Of a DNA stretch of 64,000 nucleotides, positions 54,134 to 63,297 are shown piece by piece. The stretch comes from an uncultured Methanobrevibacter sp. (lineage in GTDB: Archaea > Methanobacteriota > Methanobacteria > Methanobacteriales > Methanobacteriaceae), in contig NZ_CAKVFS010000006.1 in assembly GCF_934746965.1 (NCBI RefSeq), forward strand, positions 1 through 64,000, in the 5' to 3' direction. Made by a program: the position numbers and the translations under genes. How positions within the stretch are numbered: position 1 is the first letter of the stretch; each line of letters begins with the position of its first letter. The notes below the pieces were generated by a model that was not told the DNA's origin, searched no databases, and saw only the letters and a list, made by a program, of their open reading frames with translations.

Positions 54134-57100
54134 TTAATAAACTGGAACTTCTGCAATTTCAAATAAATAATTGGCGGTAGTTTTTTTCACTGCTTTATTA
54201 AAATTACCCCATGTTGGATGTCGGAGAGTATCTGTTGATAGACAATTTAAACCAAGACCCATTAGACCAAAACTCACTGCGATAACTGTTGGAACAGTTG
54301 CCAGAGGCCATAAAGGTGGGGCAAGTATGCAAGGTATGGCTATACCTGCAGCAATTTTTGAAATGGAAATACAAAGTCCACCACCTATTTCTGCAAGTTT
54401 CCCACATTGTTTGTCAGATAATCCAAAAAATGATTTAAAGTCATTGTATCGATTTGTAACTTCAGTTATTGTATGTTCAGTTATGTATGACAATAATGAA
54501 TGTATATTATTAAGTAAGTTGTCTGTTAATTCATCACAGAAACAATAAGAATATGTTGTTGATAATGCGCCTTTATATAAAAACCCTTCATTTTCAATAG
54601 TTGTAGAAACAATTCCTGTTGTTTGATTAATTATTAATTTTTCTGAAAAATTTAAAAACTTTAAATGCAATGAATCATTTATTTTTTCAGCCCTGAACCA
54701 TTCTTCATTACAAATATGGTTGATTATGGAAGATAGTGATCCAAGAATAGTTATGTTGTCTGCTAGTTTTAGAATCATGCTTTCTATGTCACTTAACATT
54801 ATTGAACATTCGAATCTGAAATTTTTCATATTTTTATTATTGTTACTTGATAATATCATATTCATACTTGGATTAGGGATATGGATATAACTCATTCCTC
54901 CGTTCATTATGCCAGACATTACCACTGTGTTTTTGTTTCGTGTCCAAGTTAAGTTGTAAAAGTTATCTTTTTCGTTTGCTAGATTATCACTCATATATAT
55001 TGTCATTAATCCATTTAAAAATGTTCCATATATTGCTTTTTCAGGTCCGTGAGAGTAATTTTTATTTAACCAGTATTTTATATCATCATTTGATGTTTTT
55101 CTATCTGTTATGGTGTATGTTTGTATTGTGTTGAATCCTGCTTGAGCATCAATTAAAACTCCAGTATTTATTTTTTCAGTTTTTTCAATTAACTCATTAT
55201 TAATTTTGAAAATGGTGTTCATATATTCAAAATCGGGATTTTTATTAATTAAGGAATAGTCATAAGTATATTTTAATGTTGTATTTGTATTGGTATATTT
55301 TAATTTTGATAAGTCATTATTTAAAAATTGTTTATATGTGATATGTGCTATATTTGCTCCATTCCATATGGTTTTTCCTTGGCTGAGTTGTAGTCTAAGA
55401 CCAACATCATCATTGAAAATAGAGTTAGAGTATAAAATATTTCCCCATGAATTAAAATTTTTAACAAAATCTATTTTTTGGATATCAAAATTGGAATTAA
55501 TAATTGTTGAATAAATAGCACTAAATTCGTTTATATTGTTTTCATTAATTGTATCATAGTAATAAAATCTAACGAAATCTTTTTCAGTTTTTAGCAATAT
55601 TCCTTGGCTAGAGGGGATGTAATTGTTATTAACTTTAGTTTTTTGACCTTCTTTTGAAATAAAATAATTATCTCCATTTGATAATTGAGTATAACTGTTA
55701 TTGTATAAAACATCACTATTTGCCCCATATTTAAAATAAAATACTTCTTCAGTTGTTTTAATTGCAAATAAACGGGTTTCATATACTTTTATTATTCCAT
55801 TTGTTCCAGCTTTAGAAACATAATTAAATGAATAATTGGGATAAACAAAATCAAGTCCACTTACATTAAAATACATTGGAATATCTACTGAATAAACCAT
55901 ATTGGGTGTTAAGTTCATTTTGATAATGTTATTTTTTGTAATTGAATTGTAATATGTTGAACCTGAGTAGGTTGTTGATATTGAGTATTGTCCAGGATTT
56001 AAATTTATGTTTTGTTTTGCAATTCCATTTTCATCAGTTGTTTTAGAATATGAAATGCCATTTATTTTGAATATGACTGTTTTTCCAGACATTGGAAAAC
56101 CATTGTTATCTTTTAGCAAGGCATTAAATGAGTATCCTTTGTCTCTGAAAATGATGTTATTTGTATTTAAGTTTACATTTAATTTTGTGGATGATAGAAG
56201 CATGGTTATAATTTTTGTGGGTCCATTAAAATTGTTGTATTGGTATGTTCCAGAGAATGTACAGTAAATATTGTAATTTCCAGTTTTAAAATTAATTTTT
56301 AATTTTGCTATGCCTTGAGTATCAGTTGTTCTGCTGTATGAAACGCCATTTGCAATAATATTTATATTAAAATTAGTTAATGGTTTTCCTGATGAGTCAG
56401 TTACTTTTGTTATGAAATATTCTCCTTTTCGATTGATAATAAATTTATCATATTTTATTAGAGTATTCTGTTTTAATACTGTGATATTATATGATTCTGA
56501 GAGTTTGTCATTATTATTTGTAACTGTAATTATATATTTTCCAGGATCAAGATTAATATTTATTTGTGCAACACCAGTTTTATCACTAGTTCTGTTGTAA
56601 AGCACTCCATTTATATTAAATGTAACAACAGAGTTTTTCAAACGATTGCCATTTCCATCAAATACCATAGCATTAAATTGTGAATTATTTTTGTATGATT
56701 TGATGAGATTGTTGCTTTGAATAGTGGAAATAATGTATATTTTATTGGTTGCTGTAGATGATTTATATTGGCTGTTTCCTGCAAATAATGTTGTGATAGT
56801 ATAATTTCCAGGCCGTAAATTAATATTCAAGTAAGCATATCCATTATTGTCTGTCACACGACTATAACCTACTCCATTTATATTAAATATAACTCTTTCG
56901 TTATTTAATGGATTTCCATATGTGTCTTTTAAATGAACTGAATATTTTCCATTTTTATAGAAAAAAGCAGTATTGTGTCCACTTAGAACACTATTTTCTT
57001 GATTGTTGTTACTTTGAACTTCATTAATAATTAAATATGATTTGTTTGTGAGTTTATCTATCCCATAATATAATTCATATTTACTATTATTTTTTAAATC

Positions 57101-57394
57101 TTTGTTTAAAATTATATCAAAACATTCATCTTTGATGATAAAATTCTTTTGATTTGAAATATCTTTAAAAACTAAATTTGTGTTATTTGTTGACTTTATA
57201 AAATTATTTGTAACTTTTTGAAAGTCTTGGTTTAAATTGTAATCTGTATTATTAATTTTGATTTCAGTTTTATAATTATAATTTATATTTTCGTTTTCTG
57301 TGTTTTGAAGGGTTTCATTAATTTCACTGCCTGAAACACCAGAAATGAAAATAAAAAACAGAATAAAACTTAAAATTAATATATTTTTATTCAT
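54134..57394 (-). CDS. secreted Ig-repeat adhesin-like protein
   Basis: About 1086 residues. A signal peptide (ILILSFILFFIFISGVSG) is followed by four Ig-like repeats of about 85 residues (roughly 145-225, 235-310, 315-400 and 410-495) with the pattern NINGV-Y-R-TD--G-A-L-INL-PG-Y. A unique region of about 400 residues follows. It holds FNTIQTYTITDR, NYSHGPEKAIYGTFLNGL and WTRNKNTVVMSGIMNGG, which I recall in other Methanobrevibacter adhesin-like proteins. The last 90 residues are hydrophobic and Gly/Cys-containing (SKIAAGIAIPCILAPPLWPL, SFGLMGLGLNC), unlike a plain anchor. Nine other stretches of Asn/Thr suit glycosylation. ATG 57394 is chosen for the GATGTGA site. Confidence 0.82.
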   Translation of the reverse strand: MNKNILILSFILFFIFISGVSGSEINETLQNTENENINYNYKTEIKINNTDYNLNQDFQKVTNNFIKSTNNTNLVFKDISNQKNFIIKDECFDIILNKDLKNNSKYELYYGIDKLTNKSYLIINEVQSNNNQENSVLSGHNTAFFYKNGKYSVHLKDTYGNPLNNERVIFNINGVGYSRVTDNNGYAYLNINLRPGNYTITTLFAGNSQYKSSTATNKIYIISTIQSNNLIKSYKNNSQFNAMVFDGNGNRLKNSVVTFNINGVLYNRTSDKTGVAQININLDPGKYIITVTNNNDKLSESYNITVLKQNTLIKYDKFIINRKGEYFITKVTDSSGKPLTNFNINIIANGVSYSRTTDTQGIAKLKINFKTGNYNIYCTFSGTYQYNNFNGPTKIITMLLSSTKLNVNLNTNNIIFRDKGYSFNALLKDNNGFPMSGKTVIFKINGISYSKTTDENGIAKQNINLNPGQYSISTTYSGSTYYNSITKNNIIKMNLTPNMVYSVDIPMYFNVSGLDFVYPNYSFNYVSKAGTNGIIKVYETRLFAIKTTEEVFYFKYGANSDVLYNNSYTQLSNGDNYFISKEGQKTKVNNNYIPSSQGILLKTEKDFVRFYYYDTINENNINEFSAIYSTIINSNFDIQKIDFVKNFNSWGNILYSNSIFNDDVGLRLQLSQGKTIWNGANIAHITYKQFLNNDLSKLKYTNTNTTLKYTYDYSLINKNPDFEYMNTIFKINNELIEKTEKINTGVLIDAQAGFNTIQTYTITDRKTSNDDIKYWLNKNYSHGPEKAIYGTFLNGLMTIYMSDNLANEKDNFYNLTWTRNKNTVVMSGIMNGGMSYIHIPNPSMNMILSSNNNKNMKNFRFECSIMLSDIESMILKLADNITILGSLSSIINHICNEEWFRAEKINDSLHLKFLNFSEKLIINQTTGIVSTTIENEGFLYKGALSTTYSYCFCDELTDNLLNNIHSLLSYITEHTITEVTNRYNDFKSFFGLSDKQCGKLAEIGGGLCISISKIAAGIAIPCILAPPLWPLATVPTVIAVSFGLMGLGLNCLSTDTLRHPTWGNFNKAVKKTTANYLFEIAEVPVY

Positions 57395-57403
57395 TAATTT
57401 CAC

Positions 57404-57593
57404 ATCATTTTATTTTAATAAAAGTACTTAGTAATATTAATAAAAATTAAAATACTACATATATTAATTTCAAATAAAATTATATAAATTTATCCAAATT
57501 TTTAATGAGTTATTATAATTATTCTTATTTGATTGTTATTATCTTGAATATATTCATAGTTTTAACATGTTGCTGATTATTATTAACTTTCTT
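57404..57593. other. short gene-free stretch before the surface-protein gene
   Basis: About 190 AT-rich bases between the surface-protein start and the end of the upstream membrane gene. No small-partner gene like those at 52133 and 53159 is present here, and no remnant was recognised. It probably carries the promoter of the surface protein; TATA-like sites are too many in this composition to single one out. Confidence 0.4.
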
Positions 57594-57982
57594 TTTTTTA
57601 TTTTGTGATTCCTGTGATTTCTGTGAATGGGATTGTTGTGAATTGGTGGAGTAGTATGAAGAATATGATTAATGCTATTGCTAAGTATAATATTTCTCCT
57701 TTTTTATTTCTATTTTCAAATGGTAAGTATTTGTTGATTTTGTTTGGGTATATTAGCCATATGAAGCAGGCTGTTGTGGATATTAGTAGTCCTATTATGT
57801 TTATTGGGGATGTTTCGTAGAGTCCTTGTGTGTATCCTAAATAGCAGCAGATAGCTAGTACTGGGAAATAGTAATTTGGTTCGTAACCAGCTTCATAGAC
57901 AATTTCTCCATTTTCTTCTAAACTGGAATCGTTAAATGTTTTAAATTTAAGTCCTATTCCTAAAAATGGTAGTGCAAATATT
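57594..57982 (+). repeat. 389-bp direct repeat, copy B
   Basis: The second copy of the exact repeat at 52374-52762. It lies in the end of the 250-residue membrane gene. Past 57982 the two copies differ by scattered and then frequent changes, with only the frame still recognisable. Confidence 0.85.
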
Positions 57983-58350
57983 GTTGCTATTAAAATGGAT
58001 TTTATAATATTTATTTCAGCACACAAACATATCATAAGTATAGATAAAGATGTGGTTGAAAATCCTAAAATAGTAAATGCAAATATTTGATAAGAATATC
58101 CTCTAAAATTGTTAAAATTGTATAGGTGATATTTTTCATCTAATTCATCACTATAATATTCTATTAAGAATATTCCTCCTAATGCAAATAATAATAACAA
58201 GAATAATAAAAATCCAATCCATGTAAATGGTGATATTAGAATTGCTATTAATAAAAATCCTCCGAATAATTTTATAAATCTTTTTTTTACGGTTTTTTTA
58301 TCTGAAAAATATTTTTCACTAATAGTAAATAAATTAAATAATTTTGTCAT
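57598..58350 (-). CDS. multi-pass membrane protein, recent sister of 52378-53136
   Basis: 250 residues with about seven hydrophobic segments. The first 120 residues are about half identical to the 252-residue copy (FNLFTISEKYFSDKKTVKKR against FNLFKLDPNRKYFPKKEDIK), and the last 130 are the same. It is upstream of the surface-protein gene, without the small membrane partner. Function unknown. Confidence 0.75.
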   Translation of the reverse strand: MTKLFNLFTISEKYFSDKKTVKKRFIKLFGGFLLIAILISPFTWIGFLLFLLLLFALGGIFLIEYYSDELDEKYHLYNFNNFRGYSYQIFAFTILGFSTTSLSILMICLCAEINIIKSILIATIFALPFLGIGLKFKTFNDSSLEENGEIVYEAGYEPNYYFPVLAICCYLGYTQGLYETSPINIIGLLISTTACFIWLIYPNKINKYLPFENRNKKGEILYLAIALIIFFILLHQFTTIPFTEITGITK

Positions 58351-58477
58351 AGAATCACAGAGTAAATGCCTATTTGTAATTTAATAAACAATATCTTTGT
58401 AAGTATATAAAAATAATTAATTATATAGGGTTTTATATTAACTGGAACATATAATTATCTGTAGAAGGTGTAAAAAG

Positions 58478-59506
58478 ATGGAAATAAATGAATTTCATAT
58501 TAACAATATTTTAAAAGATATGGAAAAGAAGGATTATCAAGGTTATTTACTTGCACAATTTACGAATGTTCAATATATTTCAAATTATAAACCAACTAGT
58601 TTTGCGTTTTGTGTTATAAAAGAAAATCCAATTATTTATGCATCAAAAATGGATATGGAAATAGCTAATAAAACATCTACTATTGAGGTTAAAGAATTCG
58701 TTTCATTTTCAAATATGGTTGATGAACTTAAGAAAGATGGAATTTCTAATTTAGCTATTGAGCCAAGTTTAGTTTATAGTACTTATGAAAAGTTTAAAGA
58801 TTCATTTAATATAAATTCAGAGACATTTATTGATACTCAAAGACAAATTAAAACTCCTGAAGAAATATCTAAAATTCAAAAAGCAACAGAAATTGCTCAA
58901 AAAGCATTTATTGATTTGGATATTTTAAATAATACAAATTCTGAAAATATTGTTGCTTTGGATTTGGATAATTTAATGAGAAAATATGGTGCTGAAAATA
59001 ATTCTTTTGATACTATTGTAACAAGTGGATCAAATTCAAGTTTGCCTCATGCAGTTCCTCAAAATAAATCATTAGAACGTCCAATATTAATTGATTGGGG
59101 AGCAAAATATCAAGGTTATTGTTCAGATAATACTAGGACTATGGTTTATACAGAAAAACAAAATGAAATTTGTGATATTGTAGCTGAAGCTCATGATAAA
59201 TCTATAAAAGCTATTAAACCTGGTCTTAAATGTTGTGAAATTGATAAAGTGGCTCGTGATATTATAAGTGAATATGGTTATGGGGATAAGTATATCCACT
59301 CAACAGGACATAGTGTAGGTTTGGATATTCATGAGATACCCACATTTTCAACTAGGGATAAAACAGTAATTGAGGAAGGTATGGTTATTACAGTTGAACC
59401 TGGAATTTATTTGGAAGATAATTTTGGTGTTAGACTTGAAGATACAATTTCTGTTGAAAAAAATAAGGGAAAAATCATAGGTGATTTGCCATTAATTATT
59501 GAATAA
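58478..59506 (+). CDS. Xaa-Pro aminopeptidase / prolidase (M24)
   Basis: A 342-residue M24 metallopeptidase that removes residues next to proline. A creatinase-like N-terminal domain (residues 1-130) precedes the pita-bread domain with five metal ligands: LIDWGAKYQGYCSDNTRTM (near 206), STGHSVGLDIHE (near 274), and VEPGIYLEDNFGVRLEDT (near 307). The family is PepQ/PepP-like. GAAGGTG precedes the ATG. It stands as a single gene with its own promoter region. Confidence 0.9.
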   Translation: MEINEFHINNILKDMEKKDYQGYLLAQFTNVQYISNYKPTSFAFCVIKENPIIYASKMDMEIANKTSTIEVKEFVSFSNMVDELKKDGISNLAIEPSLVYSTYEKFKDSFNINSETFIDTQRQIKTPEEISKIQKATEIAQKAFIDLDILNNTNSENIVALDLDNLMRKYGAENNSFDTIVTSGSNSSLPHAVPQNKSLERPILIDWGAKYQGYCSDNTRTMVYTEKQNEICDIVAEAHDKSIKAIKPGLKCCEIDKVARDIISEYGYGDKYIHSTGHSVGLDIHEIPTFSTRDKTVIEEGMVITVEPGIYLEDNFGVRLEDTISVEKNKGKIIGDLPLIIE

Positions 59507-59570
59507 TCCTTTTAAAATTGATTTAATTTATAACTAATATTTTATATATTTTAAAATAGTATTTTAGTGT

Positions 59571-60491
59571 ATGGAATCTAAAATTATCTATTTATTATCT
59601 TTATTTTTGGAAAATAATCTTTCTGAAAAGCAATTATCTAATATCCAGGAATTTTTATTAAGTGGTGGTATTGAGATAGTTGCATCTAAATTTTTAGCTA
59701 TTCTAATATTTTTTATTTTATTTGTAGATATTGTAATTGGAATTTTCATTGTAATTTTAAAAATACCTGATTTATCTTTATTTTTACCATTTTTAATTAT
59801 TCCTATATTGGTTACATATGTTTTTATAAAACAAGAAAAAAGAGCTGCAGAAATTGAAAAATCAGCTCCTGATTTTTTAAGACAGCTTTCAGCTATGTTA
59901 AAAGTTGGTTTGAGTTTTGAGAGTGCTATGGAGGATTTATCTAAATATGGTGAAGGGCCATTATATGATGAAACACGAAGGGCAATTGCTGAAATAAGTG
60001 TTGGTAGAAACTTTGATGATGCTTGGATGGCTATGGCTCAAAGATTAAAATCAAGAGAACTTGAAAGGATTTTTACAATAATATTGGATGGTCGTAAAAG
60101 TGGATCAAGTATTTCAAATGTTATTTTCGATGTTTCAAATAATTTAAGGGATATTTTAGCATTAAAAAGGGAGAGAAAATCGTCGGTTATGATGGCAGTA
60201 ATGTTTTTAGTGATTTCTGCAGTAATTGCTAGTCCTTTTGCTTTAGGAATGGTTAGTGTTTATTCTCAGTTTATGCAGAGTTTTGGAAAACAAACTCAGT
60301 TAATCATGATTGCTCCTTTTGCAGGACAAATTTATCTGGTAATTCATTCTGTTTTAGTTGGATTGATAATAAGTATAATTATGTATGGTGATGTTAAAAA
60401 AGGAATTAAATTTTCTATACCTTTAGCTTTTGGAGCTTATTTGATATTTTATTTAATTTCTAATTTTGCAGGAGCTATGTTTTTAAATTAG
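59571..60491 (+). CDS. GspF/TadC-like platform protein of archaeal type IV pili
   Basis: A 306-residue T2SSF-family membrane protein. A membrane segment near 40-60 and another near 68-85 precede the helical core LRQLSAMLKVGLSFESAMED, then SVGRNFDDAWMAMAQRLKSRE. Three more segments end it. It acts as the inner-membrane platform for pilin assembly. It is single-domain, close to TadC/FlaJ halves. No PilT-type ATPase is in the window, so the rest of the machine must lie elsewhere. A pilin gene follows nine bases on. Confidence 0.82.
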   Translation: MESKIIYLLSLFLENNLSEKQLSNIQEFLLSGGIEIVASKFLAILIFFILFVDIVIGIFIVILKIPDLSLFLPFLIIPILVTYVFIKQEKRAAEIEKSAPDFLRQLSAMLKVGLSFESAMEDLSKYGEGPLYDETRRAIAEISVGRNFDDAWMAMAQRLKSRELERIFTIILDGRKSGSSISNVIFDVSNNLRDILALKRERKSSVMMAVMFLVISAVIASPFALGMVSVYSQFMQSFGKQTQLIMIAPFAGQIYLVIHSVLVGLIISIIMYGDVKKGIKFSIPLAFGAYLIFYLISNFAGAMFLN

Positions 60492-60499
60492 GTGATAAT

Positions 60500-60685
60500 A
60501 TGGTGGATAATAAAGGCCAAACTTCAGCAGAGTTTATTTTATTGATTGGTGGAATTATGGTAGTTGTTTTGTTAACTTTGACTTTTTATAGGAAATATAT
60601 TGCTGGTTTATCTGGTGAAATTGGAGGTAAAGAAGTTTCTAACTTTAATAATAAGTTAGATTCTTTATCAAAGTATTTTACTTAG
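60500..60685 (+). CDS. class III signal peptide protein (type IV pilin-like)
   Basis: 61 residues. NKGQTSAEFILLIGGIM at residues 4-20 is a textbook archaeal class III pilin signal: cleavage between Gly and Gln by EppA-type prepilin peptidase, Glu at +5, and a hydrophobic assembly helix. The mature protein would have about 54 residues, a very small pilin. It follows the GspF/TadC-like gene by nine bases and probably is its substrate. Its end overlaps the convergent TMEM175 gene by eight bases. Confidence 0.85.
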   Translation: MVDNKGQTSAEFILLIGGIMVVVLLTLTFYRKYIAGLSGEIGGKEVSNFNNKLDSLSKYFT

Positions 60686-61241
60686 TAATATAAGGTATGG
60701 ACCAAATAATGATTATTGCAATTAAACAAGAACTAACTATTGCTGGAGGATAGAATAAATAACCAATTATGTATCCAATTATAATTATGGCTATAGTTGC
60801 AATAAATTCATAATTTTTATCTAATGTTAACTGAAGTGCAATATTTCCTTTATCTGCTTTTTTCAAGCTTTCTGAAGTATAAATATATATTAAATTAACT
60901 AATATGAAATCTAATCCATATATTGATTGCGCAAAGAATGAATTAAAGTTATTAGCTACAAAACTTGTTAAATAGGGGAGTAATGATAGTATAAATATAG
61001 ATAATCCACTTGACCATATAACTTTGTAATCAATATGATTTACAATGTTGAATAAATTGTTATGGTAGTTCCAATAGTTAAAACAGACGATAAAACTAAC
61101 TAAATAAACAATGAATTCTAAATGTAATTCTCCAAAAGCTTCCCAACTTCCGTTTATAGGTGTTGGAATTTCTAAAACAATAATTGTTATTATAATTGCA
61201 AGAATCGCATCGATTAATGCTTCAAATCTTTCACTTTCCAT
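60678..61241 (-). CDS. TMEM175-family potassium channel protein, copy 2
   Basis: About 187 residues with six predicted membrane segments. ERFEALIDAILAIIITIIVL at residues 4-23 matches the TMEM175 signature RFxxFxDAxxAIxxTxLVL, in which the first helix lines a potassium pore. Family members form tetramers of single-repeat subunits in prokaryotes. Phe-Ser-Asp is replaced by Leu-Ile-Asp here. ATG 61241 is preferred over 61250; either way it overlaps the upstream paralogue. Confidence 0.85.
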   Translation of the reverse strand: MESERFEALIDAILAIIITIIVLEIPTPINGSWEAFGELHLEFIVYLVSFIVCFNYWNYHNNLFNIVNHIDYKVIWSSGLSIFILSLLPYLTSFVANNFNSFFAQSIYGLDFILVNLIYIYTSESLKKADKGNIALQLTLDKNYEFIATIAIIIIGYIIGYLFYPPAIVSSCLIAIIIIWSIPYITK

Positions 61242-61812
61242 TTTCAACACCTTTTCTATGAATTCTGGATATAATTATCCACATTATAACTGCAAGTAAA
61301 CAGCTAATGTAAATTCCAGGAATAAAAACTGTGTAACTTAATGCAAATCCAATTAAAATTATTATTAATGGGATAGGATTTAGAGCATCATAATTTGCTT
61401 TTATTAATTTGTCATTATATGGATCACTTCTATGAACCGCTTTTACTGCTAAATTATAAACAATATTTACTGAAATAAACAGTAATCCAAACATGGTTTC
61501 ACTAGCTATGGAATATGCATCCTGTGTTAACCATAATGTAAAATAAGGAATCAATGTTATTTCAAAAATCAGAATTCCATTTAATATTAATGCAGTATTA
61601 TCAATATTTTCTACAATTTGAAATAAATTATGATTACTGTACCAAATATTAAATAATGTTAAAAAACTTATAAAATAAGCGATATAATATGTTTTTAATG
61701 CCAAAAAAGCCCCGATTGTTGCATTTTCTGGTTGGGGTATTTTAAGAACAAGTACTGTCATAGCTATTGCAATTATTGCATCAGCAAATGTTTCAAATCT
61801 AGCAGTTTCCAT
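61231..61812 (-). CDS. TMEM175-family potassium channel protein, copy 1
   Basis: About 193 residues and a paralogue of the next gene. ARFETFADAIIAIAMTVLVL at residues 4-23 is the TMEM175 signature. Six hydrophobic segments and a KRSD-type loop (AVHRSDPYNDKL) are similar in place. ATG 61812 is chosen: a longer frame reaching 61977 would only be an antisense run over the aldehyde dehydrogenase gene. The two copies overlap and may form a heteromeric channel. Confidence 0.85.
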   Translation of the reverse strand: METARFETFADAIIAIAMTVLVLKIPQPENATIGAFLALKTYYIAYFISFLTLFNIWYSNHNLFQIVENIDNTALILNGILIFEITLIPYFTLWLTQDAYSIASETMFGLLFISVNIVYNLAVKAVHRSDPYNDKLIKANYDALNPIPLIIILIGFALSYTVFIPGIYISCLLAVIMWIIISRIHRKGVENGK

Positions 61813-61882
61813 AATATTAATATTTGTTTTATTAATTACTTTAAATATATGTTTTTTAAATATAATTAAATAAGGTGATAAG

Positions 61883-63295
61883 ATGGATATGTTAATAAAT
61901 GGTAAACATGTTTCAGGTGATGATTTGGCAGAAGTTAAAAATCCATATTCTGGTGAAGTTATAGATACAGTACCCATTTCTCATTTAAATAATGTGGATT
62001 TAGCTATTGATGCAGCAGTTAATGCTAAAAATTCAATTCAAGAAATGTCTGCATTTAAAGTTTCAAATAAATTATATGCAGTTTATGAAAAATTAAAAGA
62101 TGTCAAAGAAGAATTAGCTATATTACTTACAAAAGAAGTAGGTAAACCTATTAATGAATCTATTGGTGAAATAAATCGTTCAATTGAAACATTAAGGCTT
62201 TCAGCAGAAGAAGCTAAAAGAATTTATGGTGAAAGTGTTCCATTAGATGGCGGGATAAATGGTAAAGGTTTTTTTGCATTTACTCAAAGAGTTCCATTAG
62301 GTGTTGTAGCAGCTATAACTCCATTTAATTATCCATTAAATTTATCAATTCATAAAATAGCTCCTGCTATAGCATGTAAAAATACTGTAATTATTAAACC
62401 TCCATTAAATGCACCATTAACTGTAATGAAATTTGCAGAATTGGTAAATGAAGAGTTTCCAGATGGTGTTATTAATACAATAACTGGATATGGTTCTGAA
62501 GTAGGTGATGCATTAGTAACATCTCCGAAAGTAGATAAAATATCATTTACTGGAAGTGTGGCTACAGGTTTACTTATAGCTTCAAGAGCAGGAATGAAAA
62601 AAATTACTTTGGAATTAGGGGGCAATGATCCACTTATTGTCTTAAAAGATGCTGATATTGATAAAGCAGTTAAAGGAGTAATGAATGGTGTTTATTTAAA
62701 TGCAGGACAGGTGTGTATGGGTGTTAAAAGAATCATTGTTGATGAATCCATAGCTGATGAATTCACAAAAAAATTAGTATTGGAAACTAAAAAAATCAAA
62801 ATGGGTGATCCTATGGATAAGAATACTATTTTAGGGCCTCTTATTGATGAAAATGCTGCATGTATGGTTGAACAATCTGTTAATAATGCAATTGAATCTG
62901 GAGCTAAACTATTAACTGGTGGGAAAAGAAATGGTGCTTTTTATGAAGCTACAGTTTTAGATAATGTTACTTATGATATGGACGTTGTTGTAAATGAAAC
63001 CTTTGGGCCAGTAGCACCAATAATCAGGGTAAAATCTGTTGATGAAGCTATTGATGTAGCTAACAATACAGAATATGGTCTTCAGGCAGGAGTGTTTACT
63101 GAAAGTTTTAGAGATGGTTTAAGATGTGCAAATGAAATTGAGGCAGGTACTGTTTTTGTAAATAAACAATCTACATTTAGAACAGATAACATGCCATTTG
63201 GTGGTTTTAAAAATAGTGGAACAGGAAAAGAAGGAGTGAAATATGCTGTGGAAGAAATGACTAAATCAAAATTAATTGGATTAAATTTGAGATAG
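61883..63295 (+). CDS. lactaldehyde dehydrogenase-like ALDH (CofA type)
   Basis: A 470-residue NAD(P)-dependent aldehyde dehydrogenase. AITPFNYPLNLSIHKIAPAI is near residue 135, the active-site Cys is in NAGQVCMGVKRI (near 278), and the Glu in LELGGNDP (near 246). Overall it resembles MJ1411 (CofA), which oxidises lactaldehyde to lactate for coenzyme F420. The same clade includes glyceraldehyde-3-phosphate dehydrogenases of the ALDH type, so the substrate is likely, not sure. GGTGATAAG precedes ATG 61883. Confidence 0.85.
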   Translation: MDMLINGKHVSGDDLAEVKNPYSGEVIDTVPISHLNNVDLAIDAAVNAKNSIQEMSAFKVSNKLYAVYEKLKDVKEELAILLTKEVGKPINESIGEINRSIETLRLSAEEAKRIYGESVPLDGGINGKGFFAFTQRVPLGVVAAITPFNYPLNLSIHKIAPAIACKNTVIIKPPLNAPLTVMKFAELVNEEFPDGVINTITGYGSEVGDALVTSPKVDKISFTGSVATGLLIASRAGMKKITLELGGNDPLIVLKDADIDKAVKGVMNGVYLNAGQVCMGVKRIIVDESIADEFTKKLVLETKKIKMGDPMDKNTILGPLIDENAACMVEQSVNNAIESGAKLLTGGKRNGAFYEATVLDNVTYDMDVVVNETFGPVAPIIRVKSVDEAIDVANNTEYGLQAGVFTESFRDGLRCANEIEAGTVFVNKQSTFRTDNMPFGGFKNSGTGKEGVKYAVEEMTKSKLIGLNLR

Positions 63296-63297
63296 AT

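Noticed and set aside
61813..61977. N-terminal extension of the TMEM175 copy 1
   Set aside because: It would run antisense across the start of the aldehyde dehydrogenase gene, and the TMEM175 signature begins right after ATG 61812.
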